NCBI GenBank assembly: GCA_020217265.1
Contig: JAIWOS010000092.1
Coordinates: 1-10,000, forward strand
Source of the DNA: Thiobacillus sp.
GTDB lineage: Bacteria > Pseudomonadota > Gammaproteobacteria > Burkholderiales > Thiobacillaceae
Reading direction: 5' to 3'
Length of the DNA stretch: 10,000 nt
The position numbers and the translations under genes are program-made. The first letter of the stretch is position 1, and every line of letters starts with the position of its first letter. Below the pieces are notes generated by a model that was not told where the DNA came from, searched no databases, and saw nothing but the letters and a program-made list of their open reading frames with translations. Positions 1 through 6,771 of the stretch are shown in pieces.

Positions 1-548
1 GCGCGGCGCGACACGACGACGTTGTTGCGCTTGCGGTCGAGCTTGATGACCTTGAATTCCATTTCCTTGTATTCGTAGGGCGTGGTGTCCTTCACGGGGC
101 GCATGTCGACCAGCGAACCCGGCAGGAAGGCGCGCAGGCCGCCCACCAGCACCGTGAGACCGCCCTTGACCTTGCCCTGCACCATGCCGGTGACGATGCG
201 GCCTTCGTTCATCGCCGCTTCCAGATCCAGCCACGCGGCCAGCTTCTTGGCGCGCTCTCGCGACAGCTTGGTGGCGCCGAAGCCGTCTTCGATGGATTCG
301 ATGGCCACGGCCACGAAGTCGCCGACCTTGGCTTCGATCTCGCCCTGGTCGTTCTTGAATTCCTCGATGGGAATCAGGCTCTCGGACTTGAGGCCGGCGT
401 TCACCGTCACGAAATTGTTGTCGATGCCGACGATTTCGGCGGTGATGACTTCACCCTGGCGCATTTCCTGATGCGAGAGCGACTCCTCGAAGAGGGCGGC
501 AAAGCTTTCGCCGGAAGCGGGGGTGGAGGAAGCGGTAGCAGTAGACAT
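1..548 (-). CDS. rpsA: 30S ribosomal protein S1, 3' end cut by window edge
   Basis: This is the first 182 codons of ribosomal protein S1, which binds mRNA on the small subunit and helps start translation of weakly structured or leaderless-SD messages. The start is ATG at 548-546, supported by an AAAGG Shine-Dalgarno 8 bases upstream; no other start codon precedes the conserved region. After a Ser/Thr/Ala-rich N-terminal extension of about 12 residues relative to E. coli S1, the text matches the family closely: [30 protein letters not shown] and [12 protein letters not shown] in the first S1 (OB-fold) domain, then [20 protein letters not shown] and [19 protein letters not shown] in the second. 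The remaining RNA-binding S1 repeats lie beyond base 1. It follows cmk as in many proteobacteria and is probably partly expressed from the same transcript; ihfB is the usual next gene but is not in view. Confidence 0.98.
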   Translation of the reverse strand, partial: MSTATASSTPASGESFAALFEESLSHQEMRQGEVITAEIVGIDNNFVTVNAGLKSESLIPIEEFKNDQGEIEAKVGDFVAVAIESIEDGFGATKLSRERAKKLAAWLDLEAAMNEGRIVTGMVQGKVKGGLTVLVGGLRAFLPGSLVDMRPVKDTTPYEYKEMEFKVIKLDRKRNNVVVSRR

Positions 549-556
549 TAAAGAAA

Positions 557-561
557 CCTTT
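557..561 (-). promoter_or_regulatory. rpsA Shine-Dalgarno (AAAGG)
   Basis: On the minus strand AAAGG lies 8 bases before the ATG at 548. It fixes the rpsA start, which otherwise would look about a dozen residues longer than E. coli S1. Confidence 0.7.
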
Positions 562-600
562 GGGTCCGCCGGTGAGGACGGGGTTGGTTGCACATCGCCA

Positions 601-616
601 TCCCGCGGGCGCGGGA
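601..616 (-). other. GC-rich hairpin in the cmk-rpsA leader
   Basis: The 75-base gap between cmk and rpsA contains a perfect 6-bp GC-rich inverted repeat with a 4-base loop (TCCCGC-GCCC-GCGGGA as RNA sense), extendable by one G-U pair. It begins just 7 bases after the cmk stop. No T-run follows on the minus strand, so it does not look like an intrinsic terminator. It ends 52 bases before the rpsA ATG. A second, weak 4-bp stem with an 8-base loop (564-579) lies just upstream of the Shine-Dalgarno. In E. coli the rpsA leader is folded and mediates S1 autoregulation; a similar role here is inference. I see no convincing -35/-10 pair in this gap. Confidence 0.4.
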
Positions 617-623
617 CCGGCAC

Positions 624-1289
624 TCAGTTGCCTTGTCGCTTGCGGTGATACTTCAGGACCGCCTGCACCGCCGCTTCGATCCCCAAGTGGGTCGTGTCGA
701 GCAGCAGCGCATCCGGCGCGGGCCTCAAGGGCGCAACGGCACGCGCGGTATCGCGCGCGTCGCGGGCCTGCATATCCGCAACAAGGGCCGACAGACTAGC
801 AGAGTTCCCCTTTTCGATCAACTGCTTATAGCGCCTCTCGGCGCGGGCCTCGGCGCTCGCGGTCAGAAAGACCTTGGTGCCCGCATCCGGGAAGATCACC
901 GTGCCCATGTCGCGCCCGTCGGCGACGAGGCCCGGCAGCTGGCGGTAGGCCCGCTGGCGCTCCAACAGGGCGGCACGCACGGCGGGCAGCGCCGCCACTT
1001 TCGAGGCTCCTTCGCCCACGGCTTCGGCACGGATGGCGTCGGTCACGTCTTCGCCTGCGAGCCACACCCGGCCAGCGTCGAAACGCGCGGGCAAGGCCGC
1101 TGCCAGGTTCGCCACCGCGGCTTCGTCCGTGAACGCCACGCCGGACTTCATCGCCGACAGCGCCGTCAACCGGTACAGCGCGCCGCTGTCGAGAAAATGA
1201 AACCCCATCGCGCGGGCAACGCGTTCGGCGACGGTGCCCTTGCCCGAGGCGGACGGGCCGTCGATGGTGATGACCGGAATCGCGCTCAC
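624..1289 (-). CDS. cmk: Cytidylate kinase
   Basis: Cmk phosphorylates CMP and dCMP with ATP in the cytoplasm, recycling pyrimidine nucleotides for RNA, DNA and CDP-lipid synthesis. The product is 221 residues, the usual size for the short bacterial form. The P-loop GPSASGKGT is at residues 11-19, LDSGALYR at 33-40, and the nucleotide-binding [12 protein letters not shown] at 125-136; the late RDARDTAR...[14 protein letters not shown] segment is the family's lid and C-terminal signature. The chosen start is GTG at 1289, because a strong GGAGG lies 7 bases upstream and the conserved text begins four residues later. An ATG further upstream (1397) would add 36 residues with no family match. The GTG overlaps the aroA stop (GTGA), so translation is probably coupled to aroA. 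The gene is followed by rpsA after 75 bases. Confidence 0.97.
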   Translation of the reverse strand: MSAIPVITIDGPSASGKGTVAERVARAMGFHFLDSGALYRLTALSAMKSGVAFTDEAAVANLAAALPARFDAGRVWLAGEDVTDAIRAEAVGEGASKVAALPAVRAALLERQRAYRQLPGLVADGRDMGTVIFPDAGTKVFLTASAEARAERRYKQLIEKGNSASLSALVADMQARDARDTARAVAPLRPAPDALLLDTTHLGIEAAVQAVLKYHRKRQGN

Positions 1290-2575
1290 TTCACCACCTC
1301 CGAGAACACCTTGAAATACTCGGGAAAGGTCTTGTTCACGCACGCCGGGTCGTTGATGCGGACCGGCACGCCGCCCAGCGTCACCAGCGACAGGCACATC
1401 GCCATGCGGTGGTCGTCGTAGGTGTCGATGACGGCGTTGGGCGTCAGCGTTTGTGGCGGTGTGATGCGTATGAAATCCGCACCCTCTTCCACGGTCGCGC
1501 CGACTTTGCGCAGTTCGGTCGCCATCGCCGCGATGCGGTCGGTTTCCTTCACCCGCCAGCTGGCGATGTTGGCAAGCGTCGTCGTGCCGTCGGCAAACAG
1601 CGCAGCCACCGCCAGCGTCATCGCCGCGTCGGGGATGTGATTGCAGTCAAGCTCGATCGCATTCAAGCGACCGCTTGCAGGCGCTCGCGCCTCGATCCAG
1701 TTCGGCCCCATCGTGATCTGCGCGCCCATGCTCGCCAGCGCGTCGGCAAAGCGCACGTCGCCCTGCACGCTCTCGGCGCCCACGCCCTCGACCCGCACCG
1801 GGCCGCCGCCGATGGCACCCGCCGCGAGGAAATACGACGCCGACGAGGCATCGCCCTCGACCCAGATTTCGCCGGGGCCGGTGTAACGCGCATCCGCCGG
1901 GACGGTGAAGCGCGTCCAGCCGTCCTGTTCGATGCGCACGCCAAAACGGCGCAGCATTGCCAGCGTGATGCCGATGTAGGGTTTGGAAATCAGCTCGCCG
2001 TCGATGTCGATGTGCGTGGTTTTTTGCAGCAGCGGCAGCGCCATCATCAGGCCGGTAAGAAATTGGCTCGACACGTTGCCGCGCACGCGCGTGGTATCGC
2101 CCGCGACCTCGGCGGGGTGGATGTGCAGCGGCGGGTAGCCCGCCTGGCCGAGGTAATCGATCTTCGCGCCCAACAGGCGCAGCGCATCGACCAGATCGCC
2201 GATGGGGCGCTCGTGCATCCGCGCCACGCCCTTCAGCACATAGTCGCCACCCGCCAGAGCGCAGGCGGCGGTCAGCGAGCGAAAGGCCGTGCCCGCGTTG
2301 CCGAGAAAGAGTTCCGCCTGCTTCACGGGAAAGGTGCCGCCCACGCCGGTGATCGCGTAGTCATCCGTTTCGCCGATCCGTTCGACGCCCACGCCCAGCG
2401 TGCGCAGCGCGTCGAGCATCACCCGCGTGTCGTCGGAATCGAGCAGCGCCCGCACCTGCGTCGTGCCGCCGGACAGGGCGGCGAGCAGCAGCACGCGGTT
2501 GGAAATGCTTTTGGAACCTGGCAGGCGCACCGTGCCGCGAGCCGCCTGTGCGGCGGGAAGGTCGAGAAAATCCAT
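1286..2575 (-). CDS. aroA: 3-phosphoshikimate 1-carboxyvinyltransferase (EPSP synthase)
   Basis: AroA transfers the enolpyruvyl group of PEP to shikimate-3-phosphate, the sixth step of the shikimate pathway, in the cytoplasm. The 429-residue protein matches class I EPSP synthases along its whole length. [10 protein letters not shown] is at 18-27, with Lys22 at the E. coli position. [10 protein letters not shown] (91-100) forms the PEP/glyphosate loop, GNVSSQ (166-171) binds shikimate phosphate, and the C-terminal half carries [31 protein letters not shown] and a final NKTFPEY. Ser100 stands where E. coli has Pro101. The start is ATG at 2575, with AGGA 6 bases upstream; a TTG one codon earlier is less likely. 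The start overlaps the tyrA stop by one base (TGATG) and the stop overlaps the cmk start by four. In Pseudomonas the equivalent gene is fused to tyrA. Confidence 0.98.
   Translation of the reverse strand: MDFLDLPAAQAARGTVRLPGSKSISNRVLLLAALSGGTTQVRALLDSDDTRVMLDALRTLGVGVERIGETDDYAITGVGGTFPVKQAELFLGNAGTAFRSLTAACALAGGDYVLKGVARMHERPIGDLVDALRLLGAKIDYLGQAGYPPLHIHPAEVAGDTTRVRGNVSSQFLTGLMMALPLLQKTTHIDIDGELISKPYIGITLAMLRRFGVRIEQDGWTRFTVPADARYTGPGEIWVEGDASSASYFLAAGAIGGGPVRVEGVGAESVQGDVRFADALASMGAQITMGPNWIEARAPASGRLNAIELDCNHIPDAAMTLAVAALFADGTTTLANIASWRVKETDRIAAMATELRKVGATVEEGADFIRITPPQTLTPNAVIDTYDDHRMAMCLSLVTLGGVPVRINDPACVNKTFPEYFKVFSEVVK
1297..1301 (-). promoter_or_regulatory. cmk Shine-Dalgarno (GGAGG)
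   Basis: A strong GGAGG lies 7 bases before the GTG at 1289, inside the last codons of aroA. It selects the GTG start of cmk over the upstream ATG at 1397. Confidence 0.85.
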
Positions 2576-3441
2576 CAAACGTCCTGAGTGTTCATCCAGC
2601 GTTCGCGCGCTGCGCGCGCACGCGCAAAAGTCGCCTGCAGGCTGGCCGCGTCGTTTGCAGCCACGGCTGCGCGAATCGCCTGCAAGGCATTCACATAGGC
2701 ATCGATTTCCGCCAATACGGCGCTCTGGTTGGCGAGCGCGATGTCACGCCACATCTCCGGCGACGAACCGGCGATGCGCGTGAAGTCGCGAAAACCGCTG
2801 GCGGCGAAGCGAAAAAAAGTCTCGCTGTCGGCGCGTTGCGCGAGTTCGTCGACGAGCGCGAACGCGGCCAGGTGCGGCAGGTGCGACACTGCTGCGAAGA
2901 TGCGGTCGTGCTGTTCGGCGCCGAGCGTTTCCACCTGCGCGCCTGCCGCCTCCCACAGCGCGCGCACGGTGGCGACGGCGTCGGCGCGCGTGTCGGCCTG
3001 CGGCGTAAGCACCACGCGCTTGCCCCGGTAGAGGTCGGCGCGCGCGGCGCTGGGGCCGCTTTGTTCGGAACCTGCGATGGGATGCCCCGGCACGAAGTCG
3101 GCAAAGCGTGTGCCCAGCGCAGCGCGCGCGGCGGCGACGACATTGGCCTTGGTGCTGCCCGCGTCGGTGACGATGGCGCCGGGCTTGAGCTGCGGCGCGA
3201 GCTGGCGCAGCACGGCCTCGGTTTCACCCACCGGCAGCGCGAGCAGGATCACGTCAGCCTGCCCGGCTTCCGCCCAGTCGGCGGCGCGGTCGATGAGGCC
3301 CAACGCGCGCGCTTCGTCCAGCCGCGCAGGAGTGCGCCCCACGCCGAGCACTTCGCGCACCGCACCCGCCTGCTTCAAGGCCAGCGCGAACGAGCCGCCG
3401 ATAAGGCCGGTGCCGACGAGGGCGAGCGATTCGACGATCAC
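2575..3441 (-). CDS. tyrA: Prephenate/arogenate dehydrogenase (TyrA)
   Basis: TyrA oxidatively decarboxylates prephenate (or arogenate) on the tyrosine branch. The 288-residue product is a stand-alone dehydrogenase: it has no chorismate mutase domain as in E. coli TyrA and no C-terminal fusion to AroA as in Pseudomonas. The Rossmann motif VGTGLIGGS is at 9-17, DAGSTKANV at 93-101, [11 protein letters not shown] at 119-129 (His120 in the region of the family's conserved His), SHLPHL at 186-191, and [11 protein letters not shown] follows. The second beta-strand ends in GVGR (33-36) rather than an acidic residue, which suggests NADP use. The GTG start at 3441 is chosen because GAAGG lies 7 bases upstream and the GTG overlaps the hisC stop (GTGA). 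Another GTG two codons upstream has only one base of spacing. The gene's own stop overlaps the aroA ATG by one base. Confidence 0.96.
   Translation of the reverse strand: MIVESLALVGTGLIGGSFALALKQAGAVREVLGVGRTPARLDEARALGLIDRAADWAEAGQADVILLALPVGETEAVLRQLAPQLKPGAIVTDAGSTKANVVAAARAALGTRFADFVPGHPIAGSEQSGPSAARADLYRGKRVVLTPQADTRADAVATVRALWEAAGAQVETLGAEQHDRIFAAVSHLPHLAAFALVDELAQRADSETFFRFAASGFRDFTRIAGSSPEMWRDIALANQSAVLAEIDAYVNALQAIRAAVAANDAASLQATFARARAARERWMNTQDV
2582..2585 (-). promoter_or_regulatory. aroA Shine-Dalgarno (AGGA)
   Basis: AGGA lies 6 bases before the ATG at 2575, within the last codons of tyrA. It favours this ATG over the TTG at 2578. Confidence 0.6.
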
Positions 3442-4532
3442 AGGCACGCCTTCAGGGCGTCGAGAAAACGCGCATTCTGCCCGGCAAGCCCGACCGACAC
3501 GCGCAGATATTCGGGCAGACCGTAGTTGGCGACCGGACGCACGATGACGCCGCGCTTCAACAATTCTGTGTTGATGCGCGCGGCGTCGCCCACCTTGGCC
3601 AGCAGGAAATTGCCTTTCGACGGCACCGTCTCCACCTTCAACCCGGCCAGGCCCGAAACCAGCTGGGCCATACCGGCGCTGTTCAGCGCGTAGCTGCGCA
3701 ACAGGAATTCGATATCGTCGAGCGCGGCTTCGGCGGCGGCGAGCGCGGGGGCGTTGACGTTGAAGGGGTGGCGCACCCGGTTCAGCAGATCGATCACGTC
3801 CGGATGCGCCACGCCGTAGCCCACGCGCAAACCGGCCAGGCCATAGGCCTTGGAGAAGGTGCGGCTGATCAACAGATTCGGGAAACGCTCGATCCACGCG
3901 ATGGTGTCGGCGCGGTCGTCGGTCGGCAGATATTCGCCGTAGGCTTCGTCGAGCACGACCAGCACCTGGCGCGGGACGGTTTCCAGAAACGCCTCGATGT
4001 CCGCCCACGGCAGAAAGGTGCCGGTGGGGTTGTTGGGGTTGGCGATCCACAGCACGCGGGTGTCGTCGCGGATCGCCGCGCGCATGGCGGCCAGGTCGTG
4101 CCCCAGCTTGCGGGCGGGAACGCTGATGCCCGTCGCGCCGACGGTCTGGGTGGCGATGGGATAGACGGCGAACGCGTGCTGCGAAAACACCGACGAGGCG
4201 CCCGGCGACAGGAACGCGCGCGCGACCATGTCCAGCACGTCGTTGGAGCCATTGCCGAGCACGAGCTGTTGCGCCGACACGCCGAGTTTTTCCGCCAGTT
4301 TCGCCTTCAGCGCAAAGCCTGCGCCGTCCGGGTAGAGCGCCATCTCGTGCAGCGCGTCCTGCGCGGCGGCGAGCGCACGCGGGCTGGGCCCGAGCGGGTT
4401 CTCGTTCGACGCCAGCTTGACGATGTCGGCTTCGGCAAGCCCCAGCTCGCGCGCGAGTTCGGAAATGGGTTTTCCGGGCAGATAAGGCGCGATGGCGCGC
4501 ACGTACGGCGGAGACAGATCGCAACAGGCCAT
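3438..4532 (-). CDS. hisC: Histidinol-phosphate / aromatic aminotransferase (HisC family)
   Basis: This is a PLP-dependent class I/II aminotransferase of the HisC family, 364 residues. Family members transaminate imidazole-acetol phosphate to histidinol phosphate, and many also act on phenylpyruvate and hydroxyphenylpyruvate. Visible motifs are SNENPLGPSP (42-51), LGNGSNDVLD (92-101), NPNNPTGT (165-172), VVLDEAYGEY (192-201, PLP-contacting Asp195) and SRTFSKAYGLAGLRVGYG (223-240), with Lys228 as the Schiff-base lysine; LRVSVG near the end holds the carboxylate-binding Arg. The start is ATG at 4532, overlapping the pheA stop by one base (TGATG); no good Shine-Dalgarno is visible, so coupling to pheA is likely. 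Its place between pheA and tyrA suggests it supplies the final transamination to phenylalanine and tyrosine. Whether it also serves histidine synthesis depends on whether a second hisC lies in a his operon elsewhere. Confidence 0.95.
   Translation of the reverse strand: MACCDLSPPYVRAIAPYLPGKPISELARELGLAEADIVKLASNENPLGPSPRALAAAQDALHEMALYPDGAGFALKAKLAEKLGVSAQQLVLGNGSNDVLDMVARAFLSPGASSVFSQHAFAVYPIATQTVGATGISVPARKLGHDLAAMRAAIRDDTRVLWIANPNNPTGTFLPWADIEAFLETVPRQVLVVLDEAYGEYLPTDDRADTIAWIERFPNLLISRTFSKAYGLAGLRVGYGVAHPDVIDLLNRVRHPFNVNAPALAAAEAALDDIEFLLRSYALNSAGMAQLVSGLAGLKVETVPSKGNFLLAKVGDAARINTELLKRGVIVRPVANYGLPEYLRVSVGLAGQNARFLDALKACL
3449..3453 (-). promoter_or_regulatory. tyrA Shine-Dalgarno (GAAGG)
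   Basis: GAAGG lies 7 bases before the GTG at 3441, within the last codons of hisC. It favours that GTG over the one at 3447. The frame stays open far upstream (beyond 4600) only because GC-rich DNA has few stops. Confidence 0.65.
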
Positions 4533-5599
4533 CACGAAGCGGCGGGATACGACCCGAGGATTTTGAGGAAGGCCGCGCGCGCATCGATTTCGGCCAGCGC
4601 AGCGGCAAGACCGGCATCCTGGCGGTGGCCTTCGCAGACGGCGAAAAAGAGATATTCCCAGTTGCCGGAGCGGGCAGGACGCGATTCGAGGCGGCTCATG
4701 GATATGCCCGCATCGGCCAGCGGCTGCAACAGTTTGACCACGGCGCCCGGCTGGTTTTTCGCGCCCATGACCAGCGAGGTCTTGTCGCGGCCCGAGGGCT
4801 GCGCGTCGGTCGTCCCAAGCACGAGAAAGCGGGTGGTGTTGCTGGCTTCGTCCTCGACCCGGCTTTGCACCACCGTCAGGCCATACAGTGCCGCCGCAGA
4901 CTCCGAGCCCAGGGTGGCCGCGTCTGCCTCCTCTGCAGCACGGCGGGCGCCTTCCGCATTGCTGACCACGGCGACACGGTCGGCGTGCGGCAGATGCCTG
5001 GCCAGCCATTGCTGGCACTGGGCGAGCGACTGCGCATGGCCATACACACGCTGGATGCCGTCGAGTGCGCCGTGCTTGCGCATCAGCGTCTGATGTATCG
5101 GCAGCACCACCTCGCCGCAGATGCGCAAGGGGCTGGACACGACGAGGTCGAGCGTGCGCCCCACCGCGCCTTCGGTCGAATTTTCAACCGGCACCACGGC
5201 GAAATCGGCACGCCCCGTTTCCACCGCCTGGAAGCAGGCGTCGATATCGACCTCGGCGAGCGCCTCGATGTCCTGTCCGAAATGCTTCGCCACCGCCTGC
5301 TGGCTGAACGTGCCAGCGGGGCCGAGGTAGGCGACACGGATCGTTTGTTCCAGGGCGCGGCAGGCCGACATGACTTCACGGATCAGCCGCTCGACGGTGT
5401 CGCCGGACAGCGGCCCCGGATTGGACTCGCGCAGGCGCCGCACGATCTGCGCTTCGCGCTCGGGGCGGTAGATCTTCTCGCCCTTTTTGGCGCGGCCGAC
5501 TTCCTGCGCGATGCCGGCGCGCTCCGACAGCAGCTTCAAGAGCGCGTCGTCGATCGCGTCGATGCGCGCGCGCAGCGACTTCAGTCCGTCGTCCATCAT
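4532..5599 (-). CDS. pheA: Bifunctional chorismate mutase / prephenate dehydratase (P-protein)
   Basis: PheA converts chorismate to prephenate and then to phenylpyruvate. The 355-residue product has the full P-protein layout. The AroQ chorismate mutase domain covers about 5-85 (LRARIDAIDDALLKLLSER, then IYRPEREAQ with Arg48/Glu49 at the active-site positions). The dehydratase domain covers about 87-265 (YLGPAGTFSQ at 91-100, VPVENSTEG at 136-144, catalytic TTRF at 255-258). A C-terminal ACT domain runs from about 272 and contains PGAVV (284-288) and ESRP (305-308), the motifs that bind phenylalanine for feedback inhibition. The start is taken as ATG at 5599, giving a 4-base ATGA overlap with the serA stop. 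A second ATG directly after it (5596) would give TGATG. No clear Shine-Dalgarno is present, so the two cannot be separated. The stop overlaps the hisC ATG. Confidence 0.97.
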   Translation of the reverse strand: MMDDGLKSLRARIDAIDDALLKLLSERAGIAQEVGRAKKGEKIYRPEREAQIVRRLRESNPGPLSGDTVERLIREVMSACRALEQTIRVAYLGPAGTFSQQAVAKHFGQDIEALAEVDIDACFQAVETGRADFAVVPVENSTEGAVGRTLDLVVSSPLRICGEVVLPIHQTLMRKHGALDGIQRVYGHAQSLAQCQQWLARHLPHADRVAVVSNAEGARRAAEEADAATLGSESAAALYGLTVVQSRVEDEASNTTRFLVLGTTDAQPSGRDKTSLVMGAKNQPGAVVKLLQPLADAGISMSRLESRPARSGNWEYLFFAVCEGHRQDAGLAAALAEIDARAAFLKILGSYPAAS

Positions 5600-6771
5600 G
5601 CGGGCAGATAGCGTACGGCGAGCACGCCTTCGATGGCGGCGAGCTGTGCGACAACGCCTTCGGCCACGGCGCTGTCGACGTCGACCAGCGTGTAGGCCAT
5701 GTCGCCCTTGGACTTGTTCACCATGTTGTGGATGTTGAGCCCGGCGGCGGCGAGCACGGCCGATATCTGTCCCACCATGTTGGGCACGTTGGCGTTGGCA
5801 ATGCCGAGACGGAAATTCGACTCACGGACCATCGCGACGTTGGGAAAATTCACCGCGTTGAGGATGTTGCCGTTTTCCAGGTAGTCGGCGAGTTGTTCGG
5901 CAACCATCACGGCGCAGTTCTCCTCGGCCTCTTCGGTGCTGGCGCCCAGATGCGGCAACGCGACGATCCTGGCGTGGCCCTTCAGCGCATTGGAGGGAAA
6001 ATCGCAGATGTAGGCGGCGAGCTTGCCGGCATCGAGCGCCTCGACCACGGCTGCGTTATCGACCACGCCTTCGCGCGCGAAATTCAGCAGCACCGCGCCC
6101 GGCCGCATGGCGCCGATGCGGCGGGCATCGATCAGGTTGCGGGTCGCGTCGACGAGCGGCACGTGCAGGGTGACGAAATCGGCGAGTCGCAGCGCATCCT
6201 CGACGCTCTCCGCACGCTTCACCTGCGAGGGCAGGCGCCAGGCGGCGTCGACGGTGATCGCCGGATCGAAGCCGACGACCTTCATGCCGAGACTGATCGC
6301 CGCTTCGGCAACAAGCGATCCGATCGCGCCGAGACCGATCACGGCGAGCGTGCGCCCCGGCAGTTCCGCGCCGGCAAACGCCTTCTTGCCGGCTTCGGTC
6401 GCGCGGTGCATGTCTTCGTCGGTACCCGACAGGCCTTCGACGAATTTCAGCGCCGGCACCAGGTTGCGCGCGCCCAGCAGCATGCCGGCGATCACCAGTT
6501 CCTTCACCGCGTTGGCGTTCGCGCCGGGCGCGTTGAACACCGGCACGCCGCGTTCGGAAAGTTTCTTCACCGGAATATTGTTGGTTCCGGCGCCGGCGCG
6601 GCCGATAGCTTTCACACTTGCCTGGATATCCATCTCGTGCATGTTGGCCGAACGCACCAGGATGGCGTCGGGATCGGCGATATCGCCGCCCACCACATAA
6701 TGTTGCGGCAGCCGCGCCAGGCCGCGCGCGGAAATCGCATTCAGCGTGAGTACCTTGCGGGCCTCAGCCAT
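5596..6771 (-). CDS. serA: D-3-phosphoglycerate dehydrogenase with ACT domain
   Basis: SerA oxidises 3-phosphoglycerate to 3-phosphohydroxypyruvate with NAD, the first step of serine synthesis. The next enzyme, SerC, is encoded immediately upstream. The 391-residue protein has the 2-hydroxyacid dehydrogenase fold: substrate-binding RAGAGTNNI (58-66), NAPGANANAVKELV (80-93), the Rossmann motif GLGAIG (146-151) with FDP (168-170), catalytic Arg233 in NFAREGVVD and His274 in PHLGASTEEAEENC. A C-terminal ACT domain (about 318-391) suggests feedback by serine or another amino acid. The usual DVFxxEP segment carrying the third catalytic residue (Glu) is replaced by CDFPSNALKGH (256-266). The ATG at 6771 overlaps the serC stop by 8 bases; only a weak GAG stands 7 bases upstream. 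Erythronate-4-phosphate dehydrogenase (PdxB) is a relative, but the motifs and ACT domain favour SerA. Confidence 0.93.
   Translation of the reverse strand: MAEARKVLTLNAISARGLARLPQHYVVGGDIADPDAILVRSANMHEMDIQASVKAIGRAGAGTNNIPVKKLSERGVPVFNAPGANANAVKELVIAGMLLGARNLVPALKFVEGLSGTDEDMHRATEAGKKAFAGAELPGRTLAVIGLGAIGSLVAEAAISLGMKVVGFDPAITVDAAWRLPSQVKRAESVEDALRLADFVTLHVPLVDATRNLIDARRIGAMRPGAVLLNFAREGVVDNAAVVEALDAGKLAAYICDFPSNALKGHARIVALPHLGASTEEAEENCAVMVAEQLADYLENGNILNAVNFPNVAMVRESNFRLGIANANVPNMVGQISAVLAAAGLNIHNMVNKSKGDMAYTLVDVDSAVAEGVVAQLAAIEGVLAVRYLPA

Noticed and set aside
601..616. The cmk-rpsA hairpin as an intrinsic terminator
   Set aside because: No T-run follows it on the transcribed strand, and ending transcription there would separate rpsA from any promoter I can see.
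82..799. Plus-strand small frames at 82-471 and 560-799
   Set aside because: The first is antisense to rpsA; the second covers the leader and the cmk 3' end with Arg/Ala/Pro-rich text and no motif.
1409..2587. A 392-codon open frame on the plus strand opposite aroA
   Set aside because: It is antisense to a clear EPSP synthase and has an Arg/His/Gln/Ala-rich shadow composition with no motif.
2611..2626. 16-base alternating purine-pyrimidine run (possible Z-DNA former)
   Set aside because: It encodes an Arg/Ala-rich stretch near the TyrA C-terminus and is what GC-rich Ala/Arg codons produce by chance; several similar but shorter runs occur in the window.
3442..4617. Open extension of the tyrA frame upstream across hisC and into pheA, apparently making a 680-residue protein
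   Set aside because: The extra N-terminal part is Arg/Ala-rich shadow text of hisC. Family similarity begins at the GTG at 3441, which has its own Shine-Dalgarno.
4533..5018. Open extension of the hisC frame upstream into pheA (526 residues)
   Set aside because: HisC similarity begins at the ATG at 4532; the extension is out-of-frame pheA sequence.
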